From a bacterium (lineage in GTDB: Bacteria > Vulcanimicrobiota > Xenobia > Xenobiales > JADMJV01), in assembly GCA_018266105.1 (NCBI GenBank), contig JAFEBA010000016.1:213018-277017 (forward strand): 64,000 bases of DNA, in the 5' to 3' direction. Under the pieces are notes generated by a model. That model had not been told where the DNA came from, searched no databases, and worked only from the letters and a program-made list of their open reading frames with translations. Shown here piece after piece: positions 7,501 through 16,467 of the stretch. The position numbers and the translations under genes were made by a program. How positions within the stretch are numbered: position 1 is the stretch's first letter; each line of letters starts with the position of its first letter.

Positions 7501-8673
7501 ATGCGAGCCTGGATCGTCGAAGCCCTGTTGTTCTTGATCTATTTTGCCTTTGGCATCTCATGGTTTGCCTTCTCCCCCTTGCGTGGGGATATCGAGAGCT
7601 TCTATCACATCAGCAAACTGGAAGGCGGGGCGCTGTTTTCCTCGGTCTCCATGGCCAAGTCGTTCGTGCCCTTCCTGGCGGGCTTTCTGGTCGCTGGAAT
7701 GGGCCTGAAGCGCAGCGTGCAAATTGGCAGTCTGCTATGCGCCGTGGCCGTGATTGTGCCCTTCAGTCCGGACTACAAGACGATGTTGATGCTGCGTTTC
7801 TGGTTCGGAGTGGGCGGAGCGCTGGTGGTCACCCTGATGGGCCCGATTGTGATGCAGCTCTTTCCCCGCGAGAAACTGCCGATGATTAACGGCCTCAACA
7901 ATGTGGCCGTGAATACCGGTATCGTGACGGCTTTCCAAATTGTGCCCGCCCTCCACGAAGGCTATGCCTGGCGCACCATCCTGGTGGGTTGCGGACTTCT
8001 CTCGCTGGCTCTGGCCGTGCTCTGGTTCTTCCTGGGGGCTGACGCTCCGGCCGGCGCCAAGAAAGAAACCGCTAGTTTCGCCCAGGTCGCCATGCGAAAA
8101 GAGACCTGGTTGATCACGCTGGCTTTCACCGGCCCCCTGGCTCTCTACCTGGCTCTCAACAGCACCTTGCCAGACCACTTCCGAGTCTGCTTCGGGTTGG
8201 ACGCCAAGGCGGCTTCGGCTCTGACCAGTCTCTTTAACCTGGTGGGAATCCCCACCGCCATCTTCAGCGGCTGGATCACTGGCAAGCTGGGTCTGCGCCG
8301 TCCGTTGATTATCGCCGCCGGAATCTTGATGCCACTCTGCTCTCTGGGACTTTGTTTCGCACCCTTCCAGGCGGTGCGATTGGCCAGCGCCATCGGTCTG
8401 GGCTTCTCGCTCTTCCTCTACGTGGCCCCGCTCTTCACCATTCCGATGGAACTGCCCGGCTCCAACGCCGCTTTCGTGGCTCGCCTCAACGGCATCGTCT
8501 TCAGTGGAGCTTACCTGCTCTCGGGTCTGAGCCCGATGGTGGTGGGCTTTCTCTTCGACAAGACCCAGACTTACAGCCTTGGGCTGGGCTTCTTCTGCCT
8601 GACCTCTTCACTGTTGGCTCTGGCTGGCTGGTTCTTGCCTGAGACCGGCCCCCGCGCGGCCCGCGCTCTGTAG
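7501..8673 (+). CDS. Major facilitator superfamily transporter
   Basis: This 390-residue protein has about 12 membrane segments in two halves. ATG 7501 follows GAGGAG at 7488-7493, which decides the start; the frame is open far upstream. The layout and the loop after helix 2 (FLVAGMGLKRSVQIG) fit MFS carriers of the nitrate/cyanate or oxalate-type branch. The substrate cannot be read from the sequence. Confidence 0.8.
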   Translation: MRAWIVEALLFLIYFAFGISWFAFSPLRGDIESFYHISKLEGGALFSSVSMAKSFVPFLAGFLVAGMGLKRSVQIGSLLCAVAVIVPFSPDYKTMLMLRFWFGVGGALVVTLMGPIVMQLFPREKLPMINGLNNVAVNTGIVTAFQIVPALHEGYAWRTILVGCGLLSLALAVLWFFLGADAPAGAKKETASFAQVAMRKETWLITLAFTGPLALYLALNSTLPDHFRVCFGLDAKAASALTSLFNLVGIPTAIFSGWITGKLGLRRPLIIAAGILMPLCSLGLCFAPFQAVRLASAIGLGFSLFLYVAPLFTIPMELPGSNAAFVARLNGIVFSGAYLLSGLSPMVVGFLFDKTQTYSLGLGFFCLTSSLLALAGWFLPETGPRAARAL

Positions 8674-8742
8674 TATCCCCGTCCTGACCGACCGGGATCA
8701 GGCTCCATACCTCGGCTGAATCCGATCCTTCACACTCCATTT

Positions 8743-10626
8743 ATGAGTGTGGAGGATCTGATTACTACCTTTGCTTTGCAGCAAACTCCGGCTGACGGCG
8801 AATGGCTGGGCCGATGCCTGGCCCTGCTGCGTCCGAGTCGCCCTCAGGACGGGAGCCGTCTGATGAAGCAGTTCCTGGACGTGCTTGAGCAGTGCCCCGA
8901 CCTGCGAGAGCGTCTGCAACGTGCATTTTGGACTTTCCTGGAGAACAATCCGGTGCGCTCCTTGCTGGCTGAAGGCGACATGCATTTAGAACGCAGTCTG
9001 TTTGCCTCGCTGGCCGGACGTTGTCTGGGAAAGGTTTTACCCCCCGCTCCTCGGGCCGGCTCGCTCCAGGACCAGCTGCGCAGTGCGCTCGATCAGCCGC
9101 GTGATGGGGCCTGGCTGGAGAATCTGGATGAAGAGGTGGTGGCTCGGGCCATGCGCATATTCACACCCCCGCAAGGCCTGCATCTGGAGGTTGTGGGGGC
9201 GCTGGACATCGTCTCTCATCGGTTGGCCGGTCAGGGATTGGAGCGCGAAGTCCTGCGCCAGGCGCCTGAATTGCACGTGCAGCTCAACCCCTTCCTGGAG
9301 CAGGCGCGAGAGACGGCTCGGATGGTCCACGAAAGTGATCCAGACGACCAGCATCTTCAGGTTCTGCTCAATCAGTGTCAGGAGGTGGTCCTCAAGGTGC
9401 GCCGCCGCGCCCGCCGCGACGGGACCAGTATGCAATTGACCTACGCGCTGGCGGCCGCCGAACAATCCATCGCACGCCTGAGGAGCTTGTTGGACCTGGC
9501 CTTGAACCGGCCCGGCGACCAGCAGAGGGCCCGCTTTTTACTGGATCTGTGCCTGGGCGAGATTCGGCGCCATTCGGTGCGTGACCTGATGCGCCACCAC
9601 CTGGGTCTGTTGGCCTTGCGGGTCACTCACCACGCAGGTGAGACCGGTCATCACTACATCGCTGAAAATCGAGCCCAACTGCTCAAGCTGTTCTTCTCCG
9701 CCGCCGGGGCGGGCGGAATTGTGGCCGCCATGGCCCTGATCAAGATCGAGATTGCCGCCCTGCATCTGCCGCTGTTTTTTCAGTGCTTCTTCTTTGGCCT
9801 CAACTATGCGCTGGGATTCGTCTTGATCCATCTGCTGGGCTTCACGGTGGCCACCAAGCAGCCGGCGATGACGGCCGCCACCCTGGCGGCCAGCCTGTCC
9901 GAGGACTGGTCGGTTCGGGGCAACCCTGATCTGCGTGGCATTACCGAAAAGTGTGTGCATACATTGCGCAGTCAGGCCGTGGCCATTCTGGGTAATGTCT
10001 TGCTTTCTTTGCCGGTGGCGGTGTTGATCAGCTGGATGTGGTACGCCCAGTTCGGTGTGACCGCTGCCTCCGCCAGCAAGGCCGCGACCATGTTGCACGA
10101 ACTCGATCCGGTGCACAGTTTGGCCCTGCTGCATGCCGCCCTGGCCGGGGTGGGGTTGTTCCTGAGCGGCTTGTTCTCTGGCTATGTGGACAATCTCTCT
10201 GCCTACTACGGTGTTTCCGACCGCCTGCGCCACAGTCCGCTGCTGCGACGACTGTTGGGGCAGCGCGTCCAGGTCTGGGCAGGCTATGCCAATTCTGAAT
10301 CCGGAGCACTGGCCGGAAATGTGGCTCTGGGCTTTTATCTGGGCGGTCTGGGCGGAGTGGGAGCCATCTTTGGCCTGCCGCTGGACATCCGTCACGTTTC
10401 ATTCGCCGCCGCCAATCTGGGCTATGCCTGGCACAGCCTGGGTCCGGCGCCTTCGGTGCTGGCTCTCTCTTTGCTGGGCGTGGCGCTCATCGGTCTGGTT
10501 AATCTGCTGGTCAGTTTTGGACTGGCACTGTGGCTTGCCATTCGGGCCCGAGGGCTGGGCTGGGCCGCTATCGGCCGGGTCGGAAAGCAGTTGTGGGCTC
10601 GCAACTCGGACTATTGTGTTCGGTAG
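8743..10626 (+). CDS. SpecificRecomb-family membrane protein (COG4389-like)
   Basis: This 627-residue protein has a large soluble helical N-terminal half. At about residue 300, TGHHYIAENRAQLLKLFFSA leads into a membrane region with several transmembrane helices (GGIVAAMALIKIEIAAL, the FFQCFFFGLNYALGFVLI stretch and more). This matches the family annotated as site-specific recombinase (Gcr, PF10136), known mostly from beta- and gammaproteobacteria. The many membrane segments and absence of recombinase catalytic motifs make a real recombinase role unlikely. Its 3' end overlaps the convergent gene by 16 bases. Confidence 0.7.
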   Translation: MSVEDLITTFALQQTPADGEWLGRCLALLRPSRPQDGSRLMKQFLDVLEQCPDLRERLQRAFWTFLENNPVRSLLAEGDMHLERSLFASLAGRCLGKVLPPAPRAGSLQDQLRSALDQPRDGAWLENLDEEVVARAMRIFTPPQGLHLEVVGALDIVSHRLAGQGLEREVLRQAPELHVQLNPFLEQARETARMVHESDPDDQHLQVLLNQCQEVVLKVRRRARRDGTSMQLTYALAAAEQSIARLRSLLDLALNRPGDQQRARFLLDLCLGEIRRHSVRDLMRHHLGLLALRVTHHAGETGHHYIAENRAQLLKLFFSAAGAGGIVAAMALIKIEIAALHLPLFFQCFFFGLNYALGFVLIHLLGFTVATKQPAMTAATLAASLSEDWSVRGNPDLRGITEKCVHTLRSQAVAILGNVLLSLPVAVLISWMWYAQFGVTAASASKAATMLHELDPVHSLALLHAALAGVGLFLSGLFSGYVDNLSAYYGVSDRLRHSPLLRRLLGQRVQVWAGYANSESGALAGNVALGFYLGGLGGVGAIFGLPLDIRHVSFAAANLGYAWHSLGPAPSVLALSLLGVALIGLVNLLVSFGLALWLAIRARGLGWAAIGRVGKQLWARNSDYCVR

Positions 10627-11855
10627 TCGGCCATGCGCTGATGGAGCGCGTAGATCTCCGCTCTGACCCATTCCTGGATGGCTCGCAGGCGGTCGTCCTG
10701 GACTACGACCAATCCGGAAGCATCGGTGTGGATCATGTTCGAAGCCACCACCGCCACCCAGCCCTGGCAGGGCAAGCCTTCCATTGGAAGCGGGTCGAGC
10801 AGCATCCCATGGCGGGACAGAATGAGATAGTTGCCGCTGACTCGCATGCGCGTGAAGAGCGCCCGGCAACGCACCCGCTTGCCTTTGAATTGGGGCAGTT
10901 CCACCTGAGGGTCGATTTCCAGCCACAACTGTCTCGGCTCTGGGCGGCCGGGTTCCGTCCATTGGGCCAGGCAAAGGCCCCGGCTCAGGCTGGTGCCCAT
11001 AACCGCCTTTTCGGATCCGGCCCCAGCAAAGTCCAGCCAGTAGACCTTGGAGGCGGGGAGCCAGTTGCGCTCGCGCACAAAGGGAGGGCGACCTTCCAGC
11101 CAGTAGCCGCCGGCTGGCTGCAAGCTGGGATGGGCCACAGCCAGACTAGCGCCTTCGGTCTCAGGGCTGAACAGATAGCGCTCCCACAGCTTAACATTGC
11201 CCTCGCGGCGGCGTTTGTTGCGCATGAGCGAGCTGCTCTCGCCCAGACTCAACTCCAGCCCGTCCATATGCAGCGGAACCGGGCAGAAACTCAGCCGATA
11301 GACAGCCTCAGACTGAAGCGCGGCGGCCCAGCTGATTCCCAGGTAGGCTTTGCCGGGATTCAAGATCAGGGCGCAGGCCGTGCGCGTGCCCGGCTTGGGG
11401 GGCAGGTTTTTGTATTCCATGCCGTTGTCGGTCGCACTCAGCACGTAACCCGGGTGGTCGCCCTCCACCATCATGGCGAAGGAGCTGGGGTTAAGCGCCC
11501 TCCCCCAGAGCAAGGCCTGGCGTAAGTTCTGTGCGGCCGCCTCGTCTCCGCGTAGATCGGGCTTTTCCTCCACACCTTGAAACGAATAGCCGTCCAGCAA
11601 GGTTGGGCATTCGTGATCGACCCAGAAGCACAGGGACATGGCCTGGCTGCTGGCGCTGATGCGCATTTCAGCGGCTCCAAAGCCGACCGCCGCTTGGACC
11701 GCGAAAAAGACCCAGCGATGCACATTCTGGCGGGCCATTCCGCTGAGTTTTTCCAGGGCTTTGTGAAAGTCTAAGGTGAACTGCCCACGTGACTGGAGAT
11801 TTCCCTCCGTCTGCAGGCCTTCCAGGTAGAGTTCGAGTTCGGTCGCTCCAGACAT
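10611..11855 (-). CDS. Cytoplasmic protein of unknown function
   Basis: This 414-residue protein starts at ATG 11855, overlapping the stop of the upstream membrane protein (ATGA). The first 100 residues (ELELYLEGLQTEGNLQSRGQ then a long helix) loosely recall the N-terminus of Hsp90/GHKL-like proteins, and the end (SGLVVVQDDRLRAIQEWVRA) recalls similar accessory proteins, but no nucleotide-binding motif is clear. Function not assigned. It is coupled to the membrane PH-like protein. Confidence 0.5.
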   Translation of the reverse strand: MSGATELELYLEGLQTEGNLQSRGQFTLDFHKALEKLSGMARQNVHRWVFFAVQAAVGFGAAEMRISASSQAMSLCFWVDHECPTLLDGYSFQGVEEKPDLRGDEAAAQNLRQALLWGRALNPSSFAMMVEGDHPGYVLSATDNGMEYKNLPPKPGTRTACALILNPGKAYLGISWAAALQSEAVYRLSFCPVPLHMDGLELSLGESSSLMRNKRRREGNVKLWERYLFSPETEGASLAVAHPSLQPAGGYWLEGRPPFVRERNWLPASKVYWLDFAGAGSEKAVMGTSLSRGLCLAQWTEPGRPEPRQLWLEIDPQVELPQFKGKRVRCRALFTRMRVSGNYLILSRHGMLLDPLPMEGLPCQGWVAVVASNMIHTDASGLVVVQDDRLRAIQEWVRAEIYALHQRMADYRTQ

Positions 11856-12724
11856 CAGTCGATAGGTGGGTAGATAGAGCGGTTGGCCAGCACCCCGTCG
11901 GGCACTTTGACCGGAGCCCAATCCTGGCGGACCGGCAATTTTTCATCCGTGAGCGAGCGAAGATGACGGGCCACAGACTCGGACGCCTGGTTTTCCATGC
12001 CGCCCAGGAGCGGGACCATCAATTGGTCGGAGAGGCGCTCGGCTTCAAATTGAACCTGGCTGAGGTCGTGGTTGTCCTGGGATAGAGGGATGGCCACTCC
12101 ATTATGAGCGAACGCGTAAATTCGGTAAGGGCCGCCGAAGCTGCCGCGGCAGACCCCGAGAGCTCGGATGCTCTGTTGCTCGGGTTGGACTTCGCTGAGC
12201 TGCAGTCCGCGAATGACTCTGTGGCGGATAATACGCAGGCTATCAATGTCTAGCTCCAGCCAGTGGGCTTGAGCCATCACCAGGAAGTAGATCAGAGTCA
12301 AGCTGACATACATCAGCGGCATGCCGGCTTCGACCAGCCTGTTGCTGGTCTCGTCGGTGGCCCACATGCTGGCGCAGCCCAGGAAGCTGGCGAACATCAA
12401 AAACATGACCCAGCTGCCTGCACTGGATGGCTGGCGGATGGCCGGGTTGCCTTCGCGCCAGGGGCGGGGGCGGTCGCCCTGGCTGGCCGACCCGAATCGG
12501 CCCTGGGGGTAAGGAAAGAAGCTATAGACCGCCATGAACGAGCCGAGCACGAAAGGGGAGAGACTGAACCAGGTACTGGTCTGACTCCAGAGATCCCATT
12601 GGAGCGGGTCTCCGATGCGAGCGTTTAGAAACCAGAACCAGCAGGCCAGGCCTACCAGAGGAGATAAAATCAGTCCGAACTTAAGTCGCTGACGGTGTTC
12701 CTGCAGGTCGTCGAAGCTTGCCAT
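11855..12724 (-). CDS. Membrane protein with C-terminal PH-like domain
   Basis: This 289-residue protein has four predicted membrane segments: about residues 15-34, 52-73, 104-122 and 134-155. They are followed by a roughly 100-residue soluble part with the strand pattern of bacterial PH-like domains (WLELDIDSLRIIRHRVIRGL onward). It is the first gene of a two-gene minus-strand unit. The function is unknown. Confidence 0.55.
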   Translation of the reverse strand: MASFDDLQEHRQRLKFGLILSPLVGLACWFWFLNARIGDPLQWDLWSQTSTWFSLSPFVLGSFMAVYSFFPYPQGRFGSASQGDRPRPWREGNPAIRQPSSAGSWVMFLMFASFLGCASMWATDETSNRLVEAGMPLMYVSLTLIYFLVMAQAHWLELDIDSLRIIRHRVIRGLQLSEVQPEQQSIRALGVCRGSFGGPYRIYAFAHNGVAIPLSQDNHDLSQVQFEAERLSDQLMVPLLGGMENQASESVARHLRSLTDEKLPVRQDWAPVKVPDGVLANRSIYPPID

Positions 12725-12757
12725 TCGGGAGTGTTCTACACACCTGGCCCGGCCCTT

Positions 12758-13852
12758 TTATTTTTGTAGGCTGATGGTGGTGCTGGACATGATGCCGGGC
12801 TCGCGCACCTGGAACTGATCGCCCTGGCGCAGGATGCTGCTATGCACGGTGCCCAGGCTGTGCTGGCTGTAATTCATTCCGTCCTGGCCGCGAGAGATCT
12901 CCTCGGAGCCGATGCCCCAGGGCTCGCTGATCTTCTGGTCGCCTTGAGGATTGAGCTGAATGTCGGTGCGTCCCAGGCTGCCGCCAAAACGCTGAACCGT
13001 AATCTTGTTTTCCTCGCGCGTAATGCGCGTGTCCACCAGACCGCGAATACCCCAGGGGTGCACGTTGGTGACATTTCCGTTCTGGGTGATCTCGATGCGA
13101 TTCATCGCTTCCAGGCCGTGAGGAGCCCAGCCCTGCACGGTGGTGGTGTTGCCCTGGCGTGAGATGACGATTTTGCTGAATTTCTGAAAAGGGCTGAACG
13201 TGCCCAACTGCAGGGTGGTCTGATTTTCGGAGTCGCGCGTGATGGTGTGGCGGAACTGCAGGGGAGATTTGATGCTCACCTGGTTGCCGTTCTGGGTGAT
13301 GACATCGTGACTCCACGAGCCAAACTGGCCGTTGATGTCGATACGGCTGAAGTCCTGGGGAATGATGGGTTCGTGCAGCACCCGGTCCGGTACCAGGCTG
13401 ACGTTCAGGCCGGCGTCCAGGTAGAGTCCATTGCCGAGGTAGACCCCAACGGGCTGCAGATCGTCCTTGACGGTCTCGCTGTGGGTGCCCTTCCCGTCGC
13501 TATCGCTGCGAGTTTCGGTGTGGGTCTGGCGAATGATGTCGACTTTGCCCATGGCGTTGGGAATCACTTCGAAGCGGAGTGACTGCTGGGCGTCCTGCTC
13601 GGGAGTCTGGACCGGCAGACGGGCGCCCAGCTGCTCCGGATTGAGCTGATGTCCGCAGCCGCTGAGTAACATGCAGGCCACTGACAGGCCCCCCAGAGCC
13701 AGTGCTCCTGCCCACTTACGAGAGCCGCCCGTCTCCTGAGCGGAAATCTCGACCTGATCTCTGGGAAGCGCCGGAGCTTCGGCTGCACCCGTCTTTGGGT
13801 TGGGTCGAGCGCTGGTTTGAGTGCGTAAGGGCGAAAGCTGACTGATCTGCAT
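12758..13852 (-). CDS. Repeat-containing lipoprotein-like surface protein
   Basis: This 364-residue protein has an unusual N-terminus: about 46 polar residues, then a hydrophobic segment ending in a lipobox-like LLSGC (Cys near 66). The rest is a series of roughly 25-residue beta-type repeats with the cores ITQNGNQVSI, ISRQGNTTTVQGW, ITQNGNVTNVHPWG, ITREENKITVQRFG and LNPQGDQKISEPWG. These suggest a beta-helix or beta-roll stack. The first 37 residues share a leader pattern (MQISQ then DQVEIS) with two other proteins nearby. The function is unknown. Confidence 0.55.
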   Translation of the reverse strand: MQISQLSPLRTQTSARPNPKTGAAEAPALPRDQVEISAQETGGSRKWAGALALGGLSVACMLLSGCGHQLNPEQLGARLPVQTPEQDAQQSLRFEVIPNAMGKVDIIRQTHTETRSDSDGKGTHSETVKDDLQPVGVYLGNGLYLDAGLNVSLVPDRVLHEPIIPQDFSRIDINGQFGSWSHDVITQNGNQVSIKSPLQFRHTITRDSENQTTLQLGTFSPFQKFSKIVISRQGNTTTVQGWAPHGLEAMNRIEITQNGNVTNVHPWGIRGLVDTRITREENKITVQRFGGSLGRTDIQLNPQGDQKISEPWGIGSEEISRGQDGMNYSQHSLGTVHSSILRQGDQFQVREPGIMSSTTISLQK

Positions 13853-13939
13853 GGCCTGACCTTAGCTCTGGCCGCTCAAAAAGTCCTGAACCTTTCCCTG
13901 ACAGGCTGTTCCCGTGCCGGTGGGGAATCAAGAAGAGCT

Positions 13940-15295
13940 TTGGATCCGATTTACTATCAGGTTAACCAGACCCGCCTGACCGAGGTTACCCAGAAAACCA
14001 GCGATAATCTGCGCCTGCAGGGCAATAAAGAGGCTAAGCGCAAGGCTGAGAGAGCCGGTGATGTCGACAAAGCAGCTATGTCTACCGATTCCAGTTCCAT
14101 GTCCGACGATATGCTGGGCAATATGGACCCGGACGACTACGGGGGACGCGGAGCCAAGCAGTTTGCTCAGATGTGGAAAGAGCAACTGGAGGAAGAAGAA
14201 GAAAAAAAGCAGCAGGGTGAGCAAGACGACGACGAGGGAGAGCCAGACAGCGAGCCCGAGGAGCCCGAGGATCAGACCGCTCCCAACAAGCAAGAAACTG
14301 AAGTCGAGGGCCTGGGGTCGGCCGAGGAAGTCGAAGTTGAAGGCACTCCCGTTCAGGTTCCCCCGAGCAATTCCGCCCGTCTGGCCGCCGAGGCGGAGCC
14401 CGCCGCCGAGCCGGCCGAGGCCTCGGCTCGGGAGCAGGCTCCCCGCCCCGAGCCACCGACAGCCGAGCGTAAGGCAGTGGTCACGCCTCCCACTTCGTCC
14501 GGCGAGGCTCGAGCGGCCAAAGAGCAGGCTCCGGCAGCTGAGAAGTTCAGCTCCACCAAAATTGTGGAAGCCTCGGCCGAGTGTGCGGCTCCAGCCGCCA
14601 AGAAGTCCTCATTGGGCAGTTTGCTGGATTTCTCCAGCGGCTTTTTGATCGCAGAGGATGCCCATTTTGACGAGAATGCCGAAGCTGAATCACCGGCTCA
14701 GGAGGCGGAGCCAGAGGAAGCCCTGCCGGAAGAAATCTCCATCCTGTTGGAGCGATTGGTGACTGGGGACAGCAGTCAGCCAGGCTACCGCAAGCTCAAT
14801 CAACTGCTTTCGCGCTTCGGCCGACGCGTTCTGCAGCAATGCATCGAAGCCCACGCGAAAGTCTACCTGCTGCCCCCCGGCGAGCCCCTGCTGGCTCATC
14901 CCATGCTGGCCAATTGCGGCTTTGCGGACTTGCAGGGGGCGGCTTATCTGCCCGACCAGCGCTTGTGTCTGGTCGAAGACGATTGCGTTGCCCAGGCTCC
15001 CCGCGGTTTTCATCCGGTTTTCTATTATTTTGCTCATCTCTGGGACCACGCCATGGGCGGGGAGAATTTTGCCAGTTCCAAATCGGCTGCGGTCAAAGCC
15101 AGTTATCAGGTCTGTCAGGAAGGTGGACACCGCTTCGGTGACTTAATGTCTTCGCATTCTCCCGCCCATTATTTCGCTCAGGCAGTGGAGTCATATCTGG
15201 CCGAGAATGACTGCTTTGAGCCGCTCTGGACACGCCAGGACCTCTATGACTTTGACCGTTCCATCTATGACTATATCGAGTATCTGCTGAGATGA
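13940..15295 (+). CDS. Acidic protein with degenerate anthrax-lethal-factor-like domain
   Basis: This 451-residue protein starts at TTG 13940 behind AAGAAGAG. Residues about 60-245 are acidic, Ala/Pro/Glu-rich and probably disordered. The last 200 residues match the ATLF-like (zincin) pattern: a strand-rich lead, then FAHLWDHAMGG where active members have HExxH, then YFAQAVESYLA (third-ligand helix) and a final DFDRSIYDYIEYL helix. The catalytic Glu is replaced (HLWDH), so peptidase activity is unlikely. The stop overlaps the next start (ATGA). Confidence 0.55.
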   Translation: MDPIYYQVNQTRLTEVTQKTSDNLRLQGNKEAKRKAERAGDVDKAAMSTDSSSMSDDMLGNMDPDDYGGRGAKQFAQMWKEQLEEEEEKKQQGEQDDDEGEPDSEPEEPEDQTAPNKQETEVEGLGSAEEVEVEGTPVQVPPSNSARLAAEAEPAAEPAEASAREQAPRPEPPTAERKAVVTPPTSSGEARAAKEQAPAAEKFSSTKIVEASAECAAPAAKKSSLGSLLDFSSGFLIAEDAHFDENAEAESPAQEAEPEEALPEEISILLERLVTGDSSQPGYRKLNQLLSRFGRRVLQQCIEAHAKVYLLPPGEPLLAHPMLANCGFADLQGAAYLPDQRLCLVEDDCVAQAPRGFHPVFYYFAHLWDHAMGGENFASSKSAAVKASYQVCQEGGHRFGDLMSSHSPAHYFAQAVESYLAENDCFEPLWTRQDLYDFDRSIYDYIEYLLR

Positions 15296-15585
15296 TTTTG
15301 TATCGATTGCGCTCGACTCGTGAAGGTCGAAAGCGAGATGAATTTCCCTCCGGTGAAATTCACTACGAGAACGGCAGCGTGATTTTGGACGTGCCCGATC
15401 GGGCGCTGGCCAAATCAATCCAGAAGCACTTCCAGGAAAGCTTCCGGGTGCGGGCCGTGCGGGGCAGCCTGGAAACGTTCCTGGGCCACACCTGGATCGA
15501 CCTGCACCCGGGCAGCGAGCAGCATTTTGATGAAGGCTTACGCCAACTGGTTCACCTGAACCTAATCGTCGAAGACGGCGGCTGA
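15292..15585 (+). CDS. Small conserved-type protein of unknown function
   Basis: This 97-residue soluble protein is coupled by an ATGA overlap to the lethal-factor-like gene. It has alternating strands and one helix (DRALAKSIQKHFQESF) and no recognised domain. It overlaps the 3' end of the SDR gene on the other strand by 24 bases. Confidence 0.6.
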   Translation: MILYRLRSTREGRKRDEFPSGEIHYENGSVILDVPDRALAKSIQKHFQESFRVRAVRGSLETFLGHTWIDLHPGSEQHFDEGLRQLVHLNLIVEDGG

Positions 15586-16344
15586 CTCTTTCACTACGCG
15601 AGGATCGGTATATTCGATCATTTCGCCGTTCCACTCCGGTGGGCAATAGAGGGCCAGCCAGGCCATCGACTTGGCGGGGACTTCGGGCGGCTCCAGCCGG
15701 TTAGTCTCTTTTAACTGCTGGAAATACTGCATCATGTCTGGCGGCATATGTCCCGGTCCGTCTCGTCGGATCTGGTCCTGCATGGCGGTGTCAATCACCC
15801 CTGGACGCAGTGAAACCGCGATAATGCGAGGTTGCTCCACGGCCATGCAGCGTGTCAAGTGGTGCAGTCCGGCTTTGCTGGCGCAGTAGGCCGACCAGGC
15901 GGCCAGTGGATGGACGGCTGCTCCGGTGCTCACGTTGACGATCTTTCCTTTGCTTTCCAGTAGCCAGGGGGAGGCCAGGCGAGCCAGGTAAAGCGGAGCC
16001 ACCAGGTTGACCTGCATGGCTCTGGACCAGGCCTCCATATCGACATTGGTGTAGATTCCAATCGGGTCGATGACGGCAGCATTGTTGATGACGGCGTCGA
16101 TGCGCCCCCATTTGTCGCTGGCGGCACTGACGATTTGTTGGCAGACCTTGAGGTCGCCCACATCTCCTACAACGCCTATCGTCTCCGCGCCCAACTGCTT
16201 ACATTGCTCGCGAACTTTTTCCAGAAGGTCCCCGCTGCGGGCATTGAGGACCAGTCGACAGGATTTCTTGGCCAACCAGTGGGCCGTGGCCGCGCCCAGT
16301 CCGCGCGAGGCGCCGGTAATGATCACTACGCGTTTTTCACTCAT
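15562..16344 (-). CDS. Short-chain dehydrogenase/reductase
   Basis: This 260-residue classical SDR has the NAD(P)-binding motif TGASRGLG near the N-terminus, NNAA after strand 4, catalytic Ser in NVSTGAAVH, and the YxxxK pair in SAYCASK. The substrate is unknown. It is divergent from the RUS-like gene and shares no operon partner. Confidence 0.88.
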   Translation of the reverse strand: MSEKRVVIITGASRGLGAATAHWLAKKSCRLVLNARSGDLLEKVREQCKQLGAETIGVVGDVGDLKVCQQIVSAASDKWGRIDAVINNAAVIDPIGIYTNVDMEAWSRAMQVNLVAPLYLARLASPWLLESKGKIVNVSTGAAVHPLAAWSAYCASKAGLHHLTRCMAVEQPRIIAVSLRPGVIDTAMQDQIRRDGPGHMPPDMMQYFQQLKETNRLEPPEVPAKSMAWLALYCPPEWNGEMIEYTDPRVVKESAAVFDD

Positions 16345-16467
16345 GGGCGCGGCTTCGATTTGCCCCTGAGGCCCTCCTTGATGAAATGACTGATAAATGT
16401 CTTTGGCAAAAGTTAAACCTTGTAGAAGTAAGGGGAATGCGTCAGGTACCGGGGAATTATTCTGAGC

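Noticed and set aside
8743..10626. Integration or mobile element suggested by the recombinase family name
   Set aside because: No flanking repeats, tRNA or other mobile genes, and the protein is a membrane protein.
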